NCBI GenBank assembly: GCA_026395035.1
Contig: JAPLZN010000057.1
Span: forward strand, 1 to 6,804
Origin: Candidatus Vogelbacteria bacterium
GTDB taxonomy: Bacteria > Patescibacteriota > Minisyncoccia > Phycocordibacterales > XYD1-FULL-46-19
Direction: 5' to 3'
Length of the DNA: 6,804 nucleotides
Shown here: piece after piece, positions 1 to 4,906 of the stretch
Layout of the letters: every line of letters starts with the position of its first letter
Numbering within the stretch: the stretch's first letter is position 1
Program-made: the position numbers and the translations under genes
The notes under the pieces: model-generated
The model's database searches: none
What the model saw: only the letters and a program-made list of their open reading frames with translations
What the model was told of the DNA's origin: nothing

Positions 1-2
1 TT

Positions 3-485
3 CTATCTGGGAAATTGTATTTTGGGTCAGTATATAAAATTGCTCGAAAGATTTCGGACAACGAAGCACAATTCGATCGTCTTTTAAGTCATTGGCGAGC
101 AAAACAGGCGGCACAAACTAAAATTGATATTGTAAAAATATGGAAACCACTTTCGATGGTTTTTCTTATTCTCTTTATCGTAATCTCGATTTTTGGTTTG
201 AGTTATGGTTTAAGGGTGAGTCCGACAGATTTTTCGTTTCAAGGATACGCCAAACTAACGCCCGTAGCATACAATTACTCGGATGTTGGATCAATTGTTC
301 GAATAACTAAGCATACGGATCGTGCTGGTCAGGAAGTCGGCAACATCCCATACTACGAAATATTTGGTCGCAATGGAAAATTGATTTTTAGCACAGTAAA
401 TATGTCTATGCGGAACAGCCAAAAGGAGAGGGGGGTCATAAATTACTTCACGCAAAAAACAGGAATATCGGCAACTGTTCAATAA
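3..485 (+). CDS. Partial single-pass membrane protein of unknown function (5' end outside window)
   Basis: I do not recognise this protein. The reading frame is open to the left edge of the window, so the start probably lies upstream; the only in-window candidate near the edge is a TTG at 15 without a good ribosome binding site. Counting from that TTG, about 45 charged, probably cytoplasmic residues come first, then one hydrophobic segment at about residues 47-66, then a polar domain of about 90 residues that would lie outside the membrane and ends at a TAA. The outer part contains a YYEIFGRNGKLIF stretch that reads like a small beta-rich domain, but no catalytic or metal-binding motif is visible and it has no cysteine. 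A strong terminator follows 15 bases after the stop, so this is the last gene of its transcript. Its function cannot be inferred from the sequence. Confidence 0.7.
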   Translation, partial: LSGKLYFGSVYKIARKISDNEAQFDRLLSHWRAKQAAQTKIDIVKIWKPLSMVFLILFIVISIFGLSYGLRVSPTDFSFQGYAKLTPVAYNYSDVGSIVRITKHTDRAGQEVGNIPYYEIFGRNGKLIFSTVNMSMRNSQKERGVINYFTQKTGISATVQ

Positions 486-500
486 ACGATATCGAGTTTT

Positions 501-553
501 GCCCCACACAGAGAGTCCCACGCGGACACACTGTGTGGGGCTTTTCTATTTTT
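501..553 (+). terminator. Rho-independent terminator after the first gene
   Basis: GCCCCACACAG (501-511) is perfectly complementary to CTGTGTGGGGC (531-541), giving an 11-bp GC-rich stem. It is followed by the T-rich run TTTTCTATTTTT. The 19-base loop holds a second small hairpin, GTCC (515-518) with GGAC (524-527). There is no run of A before the stem, so it should work rightward only. It isolates the partial membrane protein gene from the SET-domain gene. Confidence 0.9.
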
Positions 554-557
554 GTGG

Positions 558-563
558 TAAAGT
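558..563 (+). promoter_or_regulatory. Possible -10 box for a leaderless SET-domain gene
   Basis: TAAAGT matches TATAAT at four of six positions, including the key first, second and last bases. It ends six bases before the ATG at 570. Transcription would then start at or next to the ATG, which would explain the missing ribosome binding site. No -35 box is clear because the upstream DNA is the terminator. The call rests mainly on its agreement with better examples in this window (4400, 5759, 2851). Confidence 0.35.
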
Positions 564-569
564 TTTGAT

Positions 570-941
570 ATGGAAAATGTCGAAATAAAACAATCAAAAA
601 TACACGGACAGGGCGTGTTTGCTGTTCGGGATTTTAGGGCGGGGGAGGTGGTATTGAATTGGAAACCGAAAATAATCACTGAGCAAGAATCGGCGGAATT
701 GTCGGAGGAAGAAAAAGAGCTTGTTTGGCGCGCTGGTGGAAAAATATTTTTAATGCACTCGCCAGAGCGGTTTGTGAATTTTTCCTGCGACCCGAACACT
801 CATTCGGGAAATAATTGCGATACGGCGATCAGGGGTATTATTGCCAGGGAAGAAATAACCTCTGATTATAATGGGGAAGGTTTGGAAAGGTTCAAATGCC
901 ATTGCGGAAGCGACAAATGCAACGGTCTTGTGGATAAGTAA
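570..941 (+). CDS. SET-domain protein (putative protein-lysine N-methyltransferase)
   Basis: This 123-residue protein is essentially a bare SET domain with a post-SET tail. SET enzymes move a methyl group from S-adenosylmethionine to lysine side chains. Visible signatures are GQGVFA (residues 13-18), RFVNFSCDPN (67-76, the RFINHSCxPN motif), EEITSDY (94-100, with the expected catalytic Tyr100) and a post-SET CxCx4C at Cys110, Cys112 and Cys117. In SET/post-SET enzymes these three cysteines bind zinc together with the cysteine of the NHSC motif, here Cys73, so all four ligands are present. Two departures are seen: Phe71 replaces the usual histidine and Ser98 replaces the usual aromatic residue before Asp-Tyr. 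There is no pre-SET region. Bacterial members this short are known but their targets are mostly untested; ribosomal proteins or nucleoid proteins are guesses. The ATG at 570 lacks a Shine-Dalgarno sequence. Family assignment is secure; activity is inferred. Confidence 0.88.
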   Translation: MENVEIKQSKIHGQGVFAVRDFRAGEVVLNWKPKIITEQESAELSEEEKELVWRAGGKIFLMHSPERFVNFSCDPNTHSGNNCDTAIRGIIAREEITSDYNGEGLERFKCHCGSDKCNGLVDK

Positions 942-964
942 GTAGCGTAAAGGTGCAGGCGGAC

Positions 965-1010
965 TATAATTACTTCATTAGCAATTTTTTTATTAATTAA
1001 TTTTTATACT
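965..1010 (+). promoter_or_regulatory. Candidate promoter(s) for the two-pass membrane protein gene
   Basis: Two -10-like boxes lie between the SET gene and the next start: a perfect TATAAT at 965-970 and TATACT at 1005-1010. The first would give a leader of about 35 bases, AT-rich and without a ribosome binding site. The second ends only three bases before the ATG at 1014; if it is used, initiation would better fit the in-frame ATG at 1029. Neither has a convincing -35 box, so I cannot say which is active. Confidence 0.4.
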
Positions 1011-1013
1011 CAA

Positions 1014-1274
1014 ATGACAAAAAATGAAATGGGGGTAGTGTTCGGTTCGTTTATCGCCATCGTCCACGCGGTGTGGCTTGTGTTGGTGGCCCTAATTCCC
1101 GCCGGCCTGCAATCGTTTTTGGATTGGATTGTTGGCTTGCACGGAATGTCTATTGCGATGATGGTCACCAGCACCTCTTGGGGGAACGCAATCACGCTCG
1201 TCATCGTTACCTTCGTGATTGGTTATATCTTGGGCTGGGTGTTTGGTTGGGTAGTGAAGAAAGTCAGGAAATAG
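1014..1274 (+). CDS. Small two-pass membrane protein, function unknown
   Basis: This 86-residue protein is almost wholly hydrophobic. One membrane segment spans about residues 9-31 and the second about 55-80. The second contains the glycine pattern GYILGWVFGW, which would favour tight helix packing, and it ends in a basic KKVRK tail that should stay in the cytoplasm. A linker with LDWIVGLHG lies between them. The general pattern resembles short conserved membrane proteins common in Patescibacteria genomes, but I cannot name a family and no active-site residue is visible. There is no ribosome binding site. The ATG at 1014 is taken as start, but the in-frame ATG at 1029 (residue 6) is possible because a -10-like TATACT ends at 1010. 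The gene converges on the ABC ATPase gene, and a bidirectional terminator lies between them. Confidence 0.7.
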   Translation: MTKNEMGVVFGSFIAIVHAVWLVLVALIPAGLQSFLDWIVGLHGMSIAMMVTSTSWGNAITLVIVTFVIGYILGWVFGWVVKKVRK

Positions 1275-1282
1275 AGGAAAAT

Positions 1283-1337
1283 CGACAGGTATTCCTGTCG
1301 TCCCGGACAGCCGGTACTCCGGCGATGATCCGGGATC
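1283..1337. repeat. GC-rich palindromic repeat, copy A
   Basis: A small hairpin, CGACAGG (1283-1289) with CCTGTCG (1294-1300), is followed at once by a nested palindrome. Its outer arms are TCCCGGA (1301-1307) and TCCGGGA (1329-1335), and its inner arms are GCCGG (1310-1314) and CCGGC (1319-1323). The nested part matches the reverse strand of 3803-3839 with two substitutions and two single-base indels, so it belongs to a dispersed family. It resembles the REP-type palindromes that many bacteria carry between genes. It lies just outside the terminator shared by the convergent genes. Confidence 0.75.
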
Positions 1338-1344
1338 CAGATAG

Positions 1345-1375
1345 AAAAGAAAAAAGCGAGCTCTGCTCGCTTTTT
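1345..1375. terminator. Bidirectional terminator between convergent genes
   Basis: AAAAAGCGAGC (1351-1361) and GCTCGCTTTTT (1365-1375) form an 11-bp stem with a three-base loop. A T run follows on the plus strand, and an A-rich run (1345-1355) gives a T run on the minus strand. It can therefore end both the rightward membrane protein transcript and the leftward ABC transporter transcript, whose stop codon is 13 bases away. Confidence 0.9.
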
Positions 1376-1387
1376 GGTTGGGTAAAT

Positions 1388-2131
1388 TCAGTTTTGGATG
1401 AGGTTGGCGGTGATCTCGTCGACTAGGGCAAAAAATTCGGGCGACCGCTTGTTGCGCGGGCGAGGGAGATCGATACGATATTCTTTTTTGACGGTTGCCG
1501 GTCGGTCGGAGAAGAGAATGATGCGATCGGAAACCTCGATCGCTTCTTCGACCAAGTGGGTCACCATAATGACGGTGACCGGATTTTTAGACCAAATACG
1601 CAACAAGTCGGTGCGCAGTTTTTCCGCCGTAATCGCGTCGAGACTGGAAAAAGGTTCGTCCATCAGGAGCAGGTCGGGAGAAATGGCCAGCGCCCGGGCG
1701 ATGCCGACCCGTTGTTTCATTCCGCCGGAGAGTTCGGCCGGGTATTTGTCTTCGTTTCCGCTTAGACCAACTTCGGCGATGTTTTCCGTGACGATTTTCT
1801 GGCGTTTTTTCTCGGGAACACCGGCCATCTTCAAACCGAATTCGATATTTTGATAAACGGAGAGCCAAGGGAAAATGGCGAAATTCTGGAAAATCATCGC
1901 CATTTTTTTGGCGTTTGATTTGATTCGGCCATGTTCCGGCGTGAGCAGGCCGGCGATCATTTTAAGCAGGGTCGATTTGCCACAGCCGGACGGTCCGACC
2001 AACGAAACGAATTCTTGGGCCGGGATACTGAAAGACACATCGTTTGCGACCGGCAGATGTGTCCTGGTTTCCGGTAGATAAAACCGATGGGAGACATCCT
2101 CTACGACGATCATGTTTTCTTTATTCGGCAT
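1388..2131 (-). CDS. ABC transporter ATP-binding protein, NitT/TauT (SsuB/TauB-like) family
   Basis: This is the cytoplasmic ATPase subunit of an importer. At 247 residues it has the family's usual length and a complete set of motifs: Walker [10 protein letters not shown] (46-54), Q-loop Gln82 in FQNFAIFPW, signature LSGGMKQR (134-141), Walker B LLLMDEP (154-160), D-loop SSLD (162-165) and switch His192. The FPW context after the Q-loop and the [20 protein letters not shown] segment are typical of the nitrate/sulfonate/taurine group. Known substrates of that group (nitrate, taurine, alkanesulfonates, pyrimidine precursors) cannot be told apart here. The ATG at 2131 overlaps the end of the permease gene by 11 bases, indicating translational coupling; an in-frame ATG seven codons in (2113) is an alternative. 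The stop codon is TGA, which supports the standard code. Motifs indicate an active ATPase. Confidence 0.95.
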   Translation of the reverse strand: MPNKENMIVVEDVSHRFYLPETRTHLPVANDVSFSIPAQEFVSLVGPSGCGKSTLLKMIAGLLTPEHGRIKSNAKKMAMIFQNFAIFPWLSVYQNIEFGLKMAGVPEKKRQKIVTENIAEVGLSGNEDKYPAELSGGMKQRVGIARALAISPDLLLMDEPFSSLDAITAEKLRTDLLRIWSKNPVTVIMVTHLVEEAIEVSDRIILFSDRPATVKKEYRIDLPRPRNKRSPEFFALVDEITANLIQN

Positions 2132-2843
2132 ATAGTTGCGTGCGTTTTAAAAGCGGCATCCAAACCAATCGGTTTAAAACTAAGACTAACAGGAGGAGAA
2201 TAGCCAAACCGGCGGCCAGGGCGGGCCGATTTTCGACGGAAGAATTCAGAAAAACACCAATCCCTCGGTGCAGGCCGATAATCTCGATGCCGATGATTGC
2301 TTCCCAGCCAATTGAGAATCCGACGATTGATCCGGTGACGAGAGCGGGAAAGCCGAGCGGTAAAAGAAAGTGCCAGATATGTTTGATGCCCTTGGCGCCA
2401 AAGACCGTTGCCGCGTCTTCCCAGTCGCGCCGGGCGGTGGTCAAGGCGTGGATCAGGTAAAACAGGATCGGCCAGACAATCGAAGTGGCGGCAAAAATGA
2501 TTGCCATCTGGTCGGTGTAACCTAAGGCATAGGCAAAAAGCGGAATGAGAGCAAAGGAGGGTAAGTTTTGCATTATGTCGAACAGGGGGATCAGAGAGTC
2601 ACCTAGATTGCGATTGCTGGCGACGATTACGGCGACGGCGATTGCCACGACCAACGAGATTAAATAGGCGACAACCAGTCGGTAGAAAGACAGGCCGAGG
2701 CCAGAGAGGATAGTTTCAATCGGGACAGCGTTGCTTCGACTGATGAAAAAGATGGCAATAACGACGGCGAGAATGAAAAAAACGAACATAAACGAATAGT
2801 GGCGACTTTTTCGCAGATTGAAACTATGGTGAGAACGCGGCAT
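2121..2843 (-). CDS. ABC transporter permease, NitT/TauT (SsuC-like) family
   Basis: This 240-residue integral membrane protein would form the channel of the importer with the ATPase encoded after it, probably as a homodimer. Hydrophobic segments lie at about residues 18-35, 53-75, 95-108, 112-133, 160-182 and 207-228, six as expected. The cytoplasmic coupling (EAA) loop is visible: [11 protein letters not shown] begins at Glu142, with the conserved glycine at 149 and the LP at 161-162. [17 protein letters not shown] (92-108) matches the segment found in SsuC/TauC permeases. It is slightly short at the N terminus compared with many family members but shows no break. No substrate-binding protein gene is next to it, although family importers normally need one, so it may be encoded elsewhere or be absent. 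A TATAAT box sits seven bases before the ATG, so the transcript is probably leaderless. Confidence 0.92.
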   Translation of the reverse strand: MPRSHHSFNLRKSRHYSFMFVFFILAVVIAIFFISRSNAVPIETILSGLGLSFYRLVVAYLISLVVAIAVAVIVASNRNLGDSLIPLFDIMQNLPSFALIPLFAYALGYTDQMAIIFAATSIVWPILFYLIHALTTARRDWEDAATVFGAKGIKHIWHFLLPLGFPALVTGSIVGFSIGWEAIIGIEIIGLHRGIGVFLNSSVENRPALAAGLAILLLLVLVLNRLVWMPLLKRTQLYAE

Positions 2844-2850
2844 GAGTTAA

Positions 2851-2878
2851 ATTATAGCGTCTTTGGCGGCCAATACAA
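2851..2878 (-). promoter_or_regulatory. Promoter of the ABC transporter operon
   Basis: Read on the minus strand, a perfect TATAAT (2856-2851) ends seven bases before the permease ATG at 2843. A weak -35, TTGTAT (2878-2873), lies 16 bases upstream of it. The expected transcription start falls on or within a base of the ATG. The operon therefore appears to be made as a leaderless message. Confidence 0.6.
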
Positions 2879-2883
2879 TATCT

Positions 2884-2912
2884 TTGCTTTTTAGTCGGGT
2901 GGTAACTATAAT
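2884..2912 (+). promoter_or_regulatory. Promoter of the PD-(D/E)XK nuclease gene
   Basis: TTGCTT (2884-2889), a 17-base spacer and a perfect TATAAT (2907-2912) form a standard sigma-70-type promoter. The message would begin near 2919, leaving a leader of about 24 bases with no ribosome binding site. A second -10-like box, GATAAT (2929-2934), ends eight bases before the ATG and could give a leaderless transcript instead. This promoter is back-to-back with that of the ABC operon, so one regulator bound here could affect both. Confidence 0.55.
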
Positions 2913-2942
2913 CAAGTAAGCGACAAACGATAATCTATATTT

Positions 2943-3755
2943 ATGACCCAAGCAGATCTGTTCGGTACAACCGAAGGAAAGAAAAAATCTGACCATAAGG
3001 GGTCGGAAAAGCCGTGGGTCAAGAAACCGGGCCGTCTTTTTGACCCATCTTCGAAGGAACCCTTTAAATTGTCGCGGACGAAAATTGAGAATTTTATCAA
3101 ATGCCCGCGCTGTTTCTACCTCGACCGGCGGCTGGGTGTGGGCCAGCCGCCCGGTTTTCCCTTCTCGCTCAATTCGGCGGTGGATCATTTGTTAAAAAAG
3201 GAATTCGATGCTCACCGGATTAAGCAAGAAGCTCATCCGCTCATGAAAGAGTATGGCTTAAAGGCGATTCCATTCTCTCATCCAAAAATGGAGGAATGGC
3301 GGGAAAATTTTGTTGGGGTGCAGGCCTTGCATAAACCGACCAATCTATTGGTGTTTGGGGCGGTAGACGATCTGTGGGTGGGTGAAGCGGGGGAGATTCA
3401 TGTGGTGGACTATAAGGCAACGGCCAAAGATGGGGAAGTGAGCTTGGATGCCGACTGGCAAATTTCCTATAAAAACCAGGTAGAAATCTATCAGTGGCTA
3501 TTGCGCCAGAATAGCTTGAAGGTGTCAAATACGGCTTACTTCGTCTATGCTAACGGCCAAAAAGACCGGATGGCATTTGATGGCAAACTGGAATTCACGG
3601 TGAAATTGATTCCTTACGAGGGTAAGGCAGATTGGGTGGAGGATATGTTGATTAGCATAAAAAGCTGTTTGTTAAGCCCCGAATTGCCCGAAGTCGACCC
3701 GAATTGTGAGTATTGCGCCTATCGCGCGGCGGCCAAGGCGGTGGAGAGAGGCTAA
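2943..3755 (+). CDS. PD-(D/E)XK nuclease family protein (RecB/Cas4-like)
   Basis: This 270-residue protein has the RecB-type nuclease core found in Cas4, AddB and RecB: LSRTKIENFIKCPRCFYL (43-60), motif I His82, motif II Asp142 in FGAVDDLWV, motif III Asp156-x-Lys158 in VVDYKA, and QVEIY (179-183), matching the QxxxY motif. These residues bind metal and cut DNA in the family. Cas4-type members also hold a [4Fe-4S] cluster with one N-terminal cysteine and a C-terminal CxxCx5C. Here Cys54 and C255-EY-C258 fit, but the last position is Ala264, while Cys57 and Cys242 are extra, so the cluster is uncertain. The first 40 residues are charged and look disordered. No helicase partner and no CRISPR array or cas1/cas2 gene lies nearby, so a DNA repair or recombination role is more likely than CRISPR adaptation. 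Fold assignment is firm, role is inferred. Confidence 0.88.
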   Translation: MTQADLFGTTEGKKKSDHKGSEKPWVKKPGRLFDPSSKEPFKLSRTKIENFIKCPRCFYLDRRLGVGQPPGFPFSLNSAVDHLLKKEFDAHRIKQEAHPLMKEYGLKAIPFSHPKMEEWRENFVGVQALHKPTNLLVFGAVDDLWVGEAGEIHVVDYKATAKDGEVSLDADWQISYKNQVEIYQWLLRQNSLKVSNTAYFVYANGQKDRMAFDGKLEFTVKLIPYEGKADWVEDMLISIKSCLLSPELPEVDPNCEYCAYRAAAKAVERG

Positions 3756-3802
3756 ACCGGACCAGCCCCGTTGCTGTGGATAGTCCAGGGTGGGTTAATC
3801 TA

Positions 3803-3841
3803 GATCCCGGATCACGCCGGGCTACCGGCTCGTCCGGGATC
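3803..3841. repeat. GC-rich palindromic repeat, copy B
   Basis: GATCCCGGA (3803-3811) pairs with TCCGGGATC (3833-3841), and inside it GCCGG (3816-3820) pairs with CCGGC (3825-3829). Its reverse strand aligns with 1301-1337 with two substitutions and two single-base indels, so it is a second copy of the same element in opposite orientation. The arms are kept perfect while the loops differ, suggesting that the folded shape is what is maintained. Confidence 0.8.
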
Positions 3842-3898
3842 AAATATCGGCAAACCGTACAATTTTTGCTTCGCAAATTGGTACGGGCCGATATTTGA
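3840..3898. repeat. Long imperfect hairpin abutting palindrome copy B
   Basis: TCAAATATCGGC (3840-3851) is a perfect match to GCCGATATTTGA (3887-3898). After an AAA bulge, CCGTAC (3855-3860) pairs with GTACGG (3881-3886), and AATTT...GC continues with GCAAATT to a small loop near 3870-3872. There is no T run directly after it, so it is not a classic terminator for the nuclease gene. It shares two bases with the preceding palindrome, which makes the two one composite structure. Confidence 0.75.
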
Positions 3899-3906
3899 CT
3901 TATCCC

Positions 3907-3963
3907 CAGGTTTTCCCCTGTTTTTTCGTTAATGACTCAAAGAGTCTTGTTTTTAGGGGGAAA
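3907..3963 (+). terminator. Possible weak terminator or structured RNA segment
   Basis: Competing folds are visible. CAGG (3907-3910) with CCTG (3917-3920) is followed by six T. GACTC (3934-3938) with GAGTC (3942-3946) is followed by TTGTTTTT. A wider 9-bp stem, TTTTCCCCT (3911-3919) with AGGGGGAAA (3955-3963, one G-T pair), encloses the second hairpin. Either small hairpin could end the nuclease transcript inefficiently. The mutually exclusive pairing is attenuator-like, but this is only a structural observation. Confidence 0.35.
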
Positions 3964-3975
3964 GATGAAAAAAGC

Positions 3976-4004
3976 TTGATTTTTCATAGCAATAACGGTA
4001 TTAT
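3976..4004 (+). promoter_or_regulatory. Promoter of the threonine-rich peptide gene
   Basis: TTGATT (3976-3981), an exact 17-base spacer and TATTAT (3999-4004) match the sigma-70 consensus at four and five of six positions. The expected start near 4011 gives a leader of about 105 bases, the only long leader in this window. The -35 box lies in the loop and descending arm of the hairpin ATGAAAAA (3965-3972) / TTTTTCAT (3980-3987). Confidence 0.5.
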
Positions 4005-4024
4005 GTAATTAACCATTTATTTGG

Positions 4025-4064
4025 AACCCAAGCCCCATTTTTGGGTCTAAATACGGTATTTAGA
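4025..4064 (+). promoter_or_regulatory. Two adjacent hairpins in the leader of the threonine-rich peptide gene
   Basis: ACCCAA (4026-4031) pairs with TTGGGT (4041-4046), and TCTAAATA (4046-4053) pairs with TATTTAGA (4057-4064) around a CGG loop. Both lie in the predicted long 5' leader, about 50-90 bases before the start codon. They could influence message stability or translation. I do not recognise a known riboswitch. Confidence 0.4.
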
Positions 4065-4115
4065 TTTAGAATGGGTGCTTAAAGGTCGATTTATCATCTC
4101 GAAAGAACAAACTAG

Positions 4116-4310
4116 ATGAAGAATTATGTTGTTGCCGCCGTTGTTATCATTTTGATCATTGGCGGAATCATTTGGTACAAGGGCAAGAGCGCTACTCCGG
4201 TAGATAACTCTGACCAAACTGCCACCACTACTGATGTTGTGACTGATGTTGTAAACGATGGGACCGCTACGACCACTACTACCAGCACCACCACGACGGT
4301 CACTCAATAG
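4116..4310 (+). CDS. Membrane-anchored threonine-rich peptide
   Basis: This 64-residue protein has an N-terminal hydrophobic segment (about residues 4-20, VVAAVVIILIIGGIIW) followed by YKGK and a polar tail. The segment looks like an uncleaved signal anchor that leaves the tail outside the cell. Seventeen of the last 38 residues are threonine, densest at 52-61. The threonines use several codons (ACC, ACT, ACG), so the run is kept at the protein level and does not come from slippage of one triplet. Thr-rich tails of this kind often serve as flexible, possibly glycosylated, surface spacers, but nothing here proves that. The gene has its own promoter, a structured leader and a strong terminator, so it is a single-gene unit. 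I do not recognise a family. The ATG at 4116 follows CGAAAGAAC, which is at best a poor ribosome binding site. Confidence 0.7.
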   Translation: MKNYVVAAVVIILIIGGIIWYKGKSATPVDNSDQTATTTDVVTDVVNDGTATTTTTSTTTTVTQ

Positions 4311-4334
4311 GACTCTCAAGTTAGTCTCGAGACG

Positions 4335-4375
4335 AAATAAATCCGCGCTTAACCTCGCGGGTTTATTTTGTTTTC
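4335..4375 (+). terminator. Rho-independent terminator after the threonine-rich peptide gene
   Basis: AAATAAATCCGCG (4335-4347) pairs with CGCGGGTTTATTT (4356-4368) through 13 positions with one G-T pair and an eight-base loop, followed by TGTTTTCCCTTT. It separates the peptide gene from the MgtC-like gene. A perfect GTCTCGAGAC palindrome lies just upstream at 4324-4333. Confidence 0.85.
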
Positions 4376-4399
4376 CCTTTTGCATTTTAGGGAATGGGT

Positions 4400-4405
4400 T
4401 ATAAT
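4400..4405 (+). promoter_or_regulatory. -10 box of a leaderless MgtC-family gene
   Basis: A perfect TATAAT ends six bases before the ATG at 4412, placing the expected transcription start on that ATG. The box lies inside the apparent N-terminal extension that begins at an earlier in-frame ATG (4394). If the box is used, that earlier codon is not on the message. No clear -35 is seen because the upstream DNA is the terminator tail. Confidence 0.6.
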
Positions 4406-4411
4406 CAAAGA

Positions 4412-4894
4412 ATGCAAAGTTTTTTTATCGCTAACAGCGATATGATTTTGAAACTATCGCTGGCGCTTTTGTTCGGTATTTTTGTCGGACTGGAACGAAC
4501 AATCGCCGGCAAACAGGCGGGGATGCGCACTTACGGTTTAGTCACGATGGGTTCATGTTTGTTTGTGTTGATTGCCGAGAGTCTGCGCCCACTTTATGCC
4601 GGTTATCCGGGCTATAACCCGATTTTTATGGCTTCGCAGATTATCGTCGGGATTGGTTTTTTGGGTGCTGGACTGATTATTTTGCAGGGCCAATCGGTGC
4701 ACGGGTTGACGACGGCTGCCGGTTTGTGGGTGGCGGCCGGGGTGGGGATGGCGGTGGGTTTTGGCCTCTATGCGATGGCTTTTGTTGTTACTGTTTTAAC
4801 CCTGATTATTTTCAGTTTATTGTGGCGAGTGGAGCGGACAATTTCCCCGGCGACTGTTCCTGAGCCAAGCGTCAGACGAAAGAAAAAAGCTTAA
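4412..4894 (+). CDS. MgtC/SapB-family membrane protein
   Basis: From the ATG at 4412 the protein has 160 residues and the core of the MgtC/SapB family: LFGIFVGLERTIAGKQAGMRTYGLVTMG (about 20-47, here split by the invariant GLER), then IIVGIGFLGAGLII (77-90) and GLTTAAGLWVAAGVGMAVG (98-116). About five membrane segments are visible, and the tail after 140 is basic. The C-terminal soluble domain of full-length MgtC is missing, so it is of the short SapB type. Family members have been tied to magnesium limitation, acid tolerance and control of membrane ATP synthase, but the molecular activity of short forms is unsettled. The longer frame starting at 4394 adds MGYNQR, which spans a perfect TATAAT, so I prefer 4412. 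The glycosylase gene starts 12 bases after the stop and is probably co-transcribed. Family call is firm. Confidence 0.92.
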   Translation: MQSFFIANSDMILKLSLALLFGIFVGLERTIAGKQAGMRTYGLVTMGSCLFVLIAESLRPLYAGYPGYNPIFMASQIIVGIGFLGAGLIILQGQSVHGLTTAAGLWVAAGVGMAVGFGLYAMAFVVTVLTLIIFSLLWRVERTISPATVPEPSVRRKKKA

Positions 4895-4906
4895 AAATTA
4901 TTTTGA

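Larger units (their letters stand above)
3756..4115. other. 360-base gene-free region made of successive inverted repeats
   Basis: No convincing coding sequence lies here. From left to right it holds a DnaA-box-like TGTGGATAG (3775-3783), palindrome copy B (3803-3841), a long hairpin (3840-3898), a TTATCCCCA (3900-3908), a nested hairpin (3911-3963), a small hairpin (3965-3987), a promoter (3976-4004) and two leader hairpins (4025-4064). The left part is GC-rich and the right part AT-rich. A short open frame at 3713-3898 has no homology I recognise and runs through the palindromes. Confidence 0.7.

Noticed and set aside
479..799. 106-codon minus-strand open frame overlapping the SET-domain gene
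   Set aside because: The opposite strand carries complete SET motifs, and this frame runs through the first terminator.
1388..1390. Alternative genetic code with TGA read as glycine
   Set aside because: The ATPase gene ends in TGA at the normal family length, just before a terminator, and glycines elsewhere use GGN, so standard code fits.
1398..1853. 151-codon plus-strand open frame opposite the ABC ATPase gene
   Set aside because: It is antisense to a gene with all ABC motifs; the product is Arg/Ser-rich without a domain, typical of shadow frames in moderately GC-rich DNA.
2044..2460. 138-codon plus-strand open frame opposite the transporter genes
   Set aside because: Antisense shadow of the permease and ATPase start region, strongly basic, with no domain and no promoter.
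3803..3898. CRISPR repeats
   Set aside because: There are no regularly spaced identical repeats with unique spacers; the palindromes are single and in opposite orientations, and no cas1 or cas2 is near the Cas4-like gene.
3756..4115. tRNA, tmRNA or a known riboswitch in the long spacer
   Set aside because: I looked for a cloverleaf with the GTTCRANNC T-loop and for a CCA end and found none, and no known riboswitch core could be recognised.
4047..4385. 112-codon open frame on the minus strand across the threonine-rich peptide gene
   Set aside because: It is antisense to a gene with a good promoter, anchor segment and terminator, and it crosses both the leader hairpins and the terminator.
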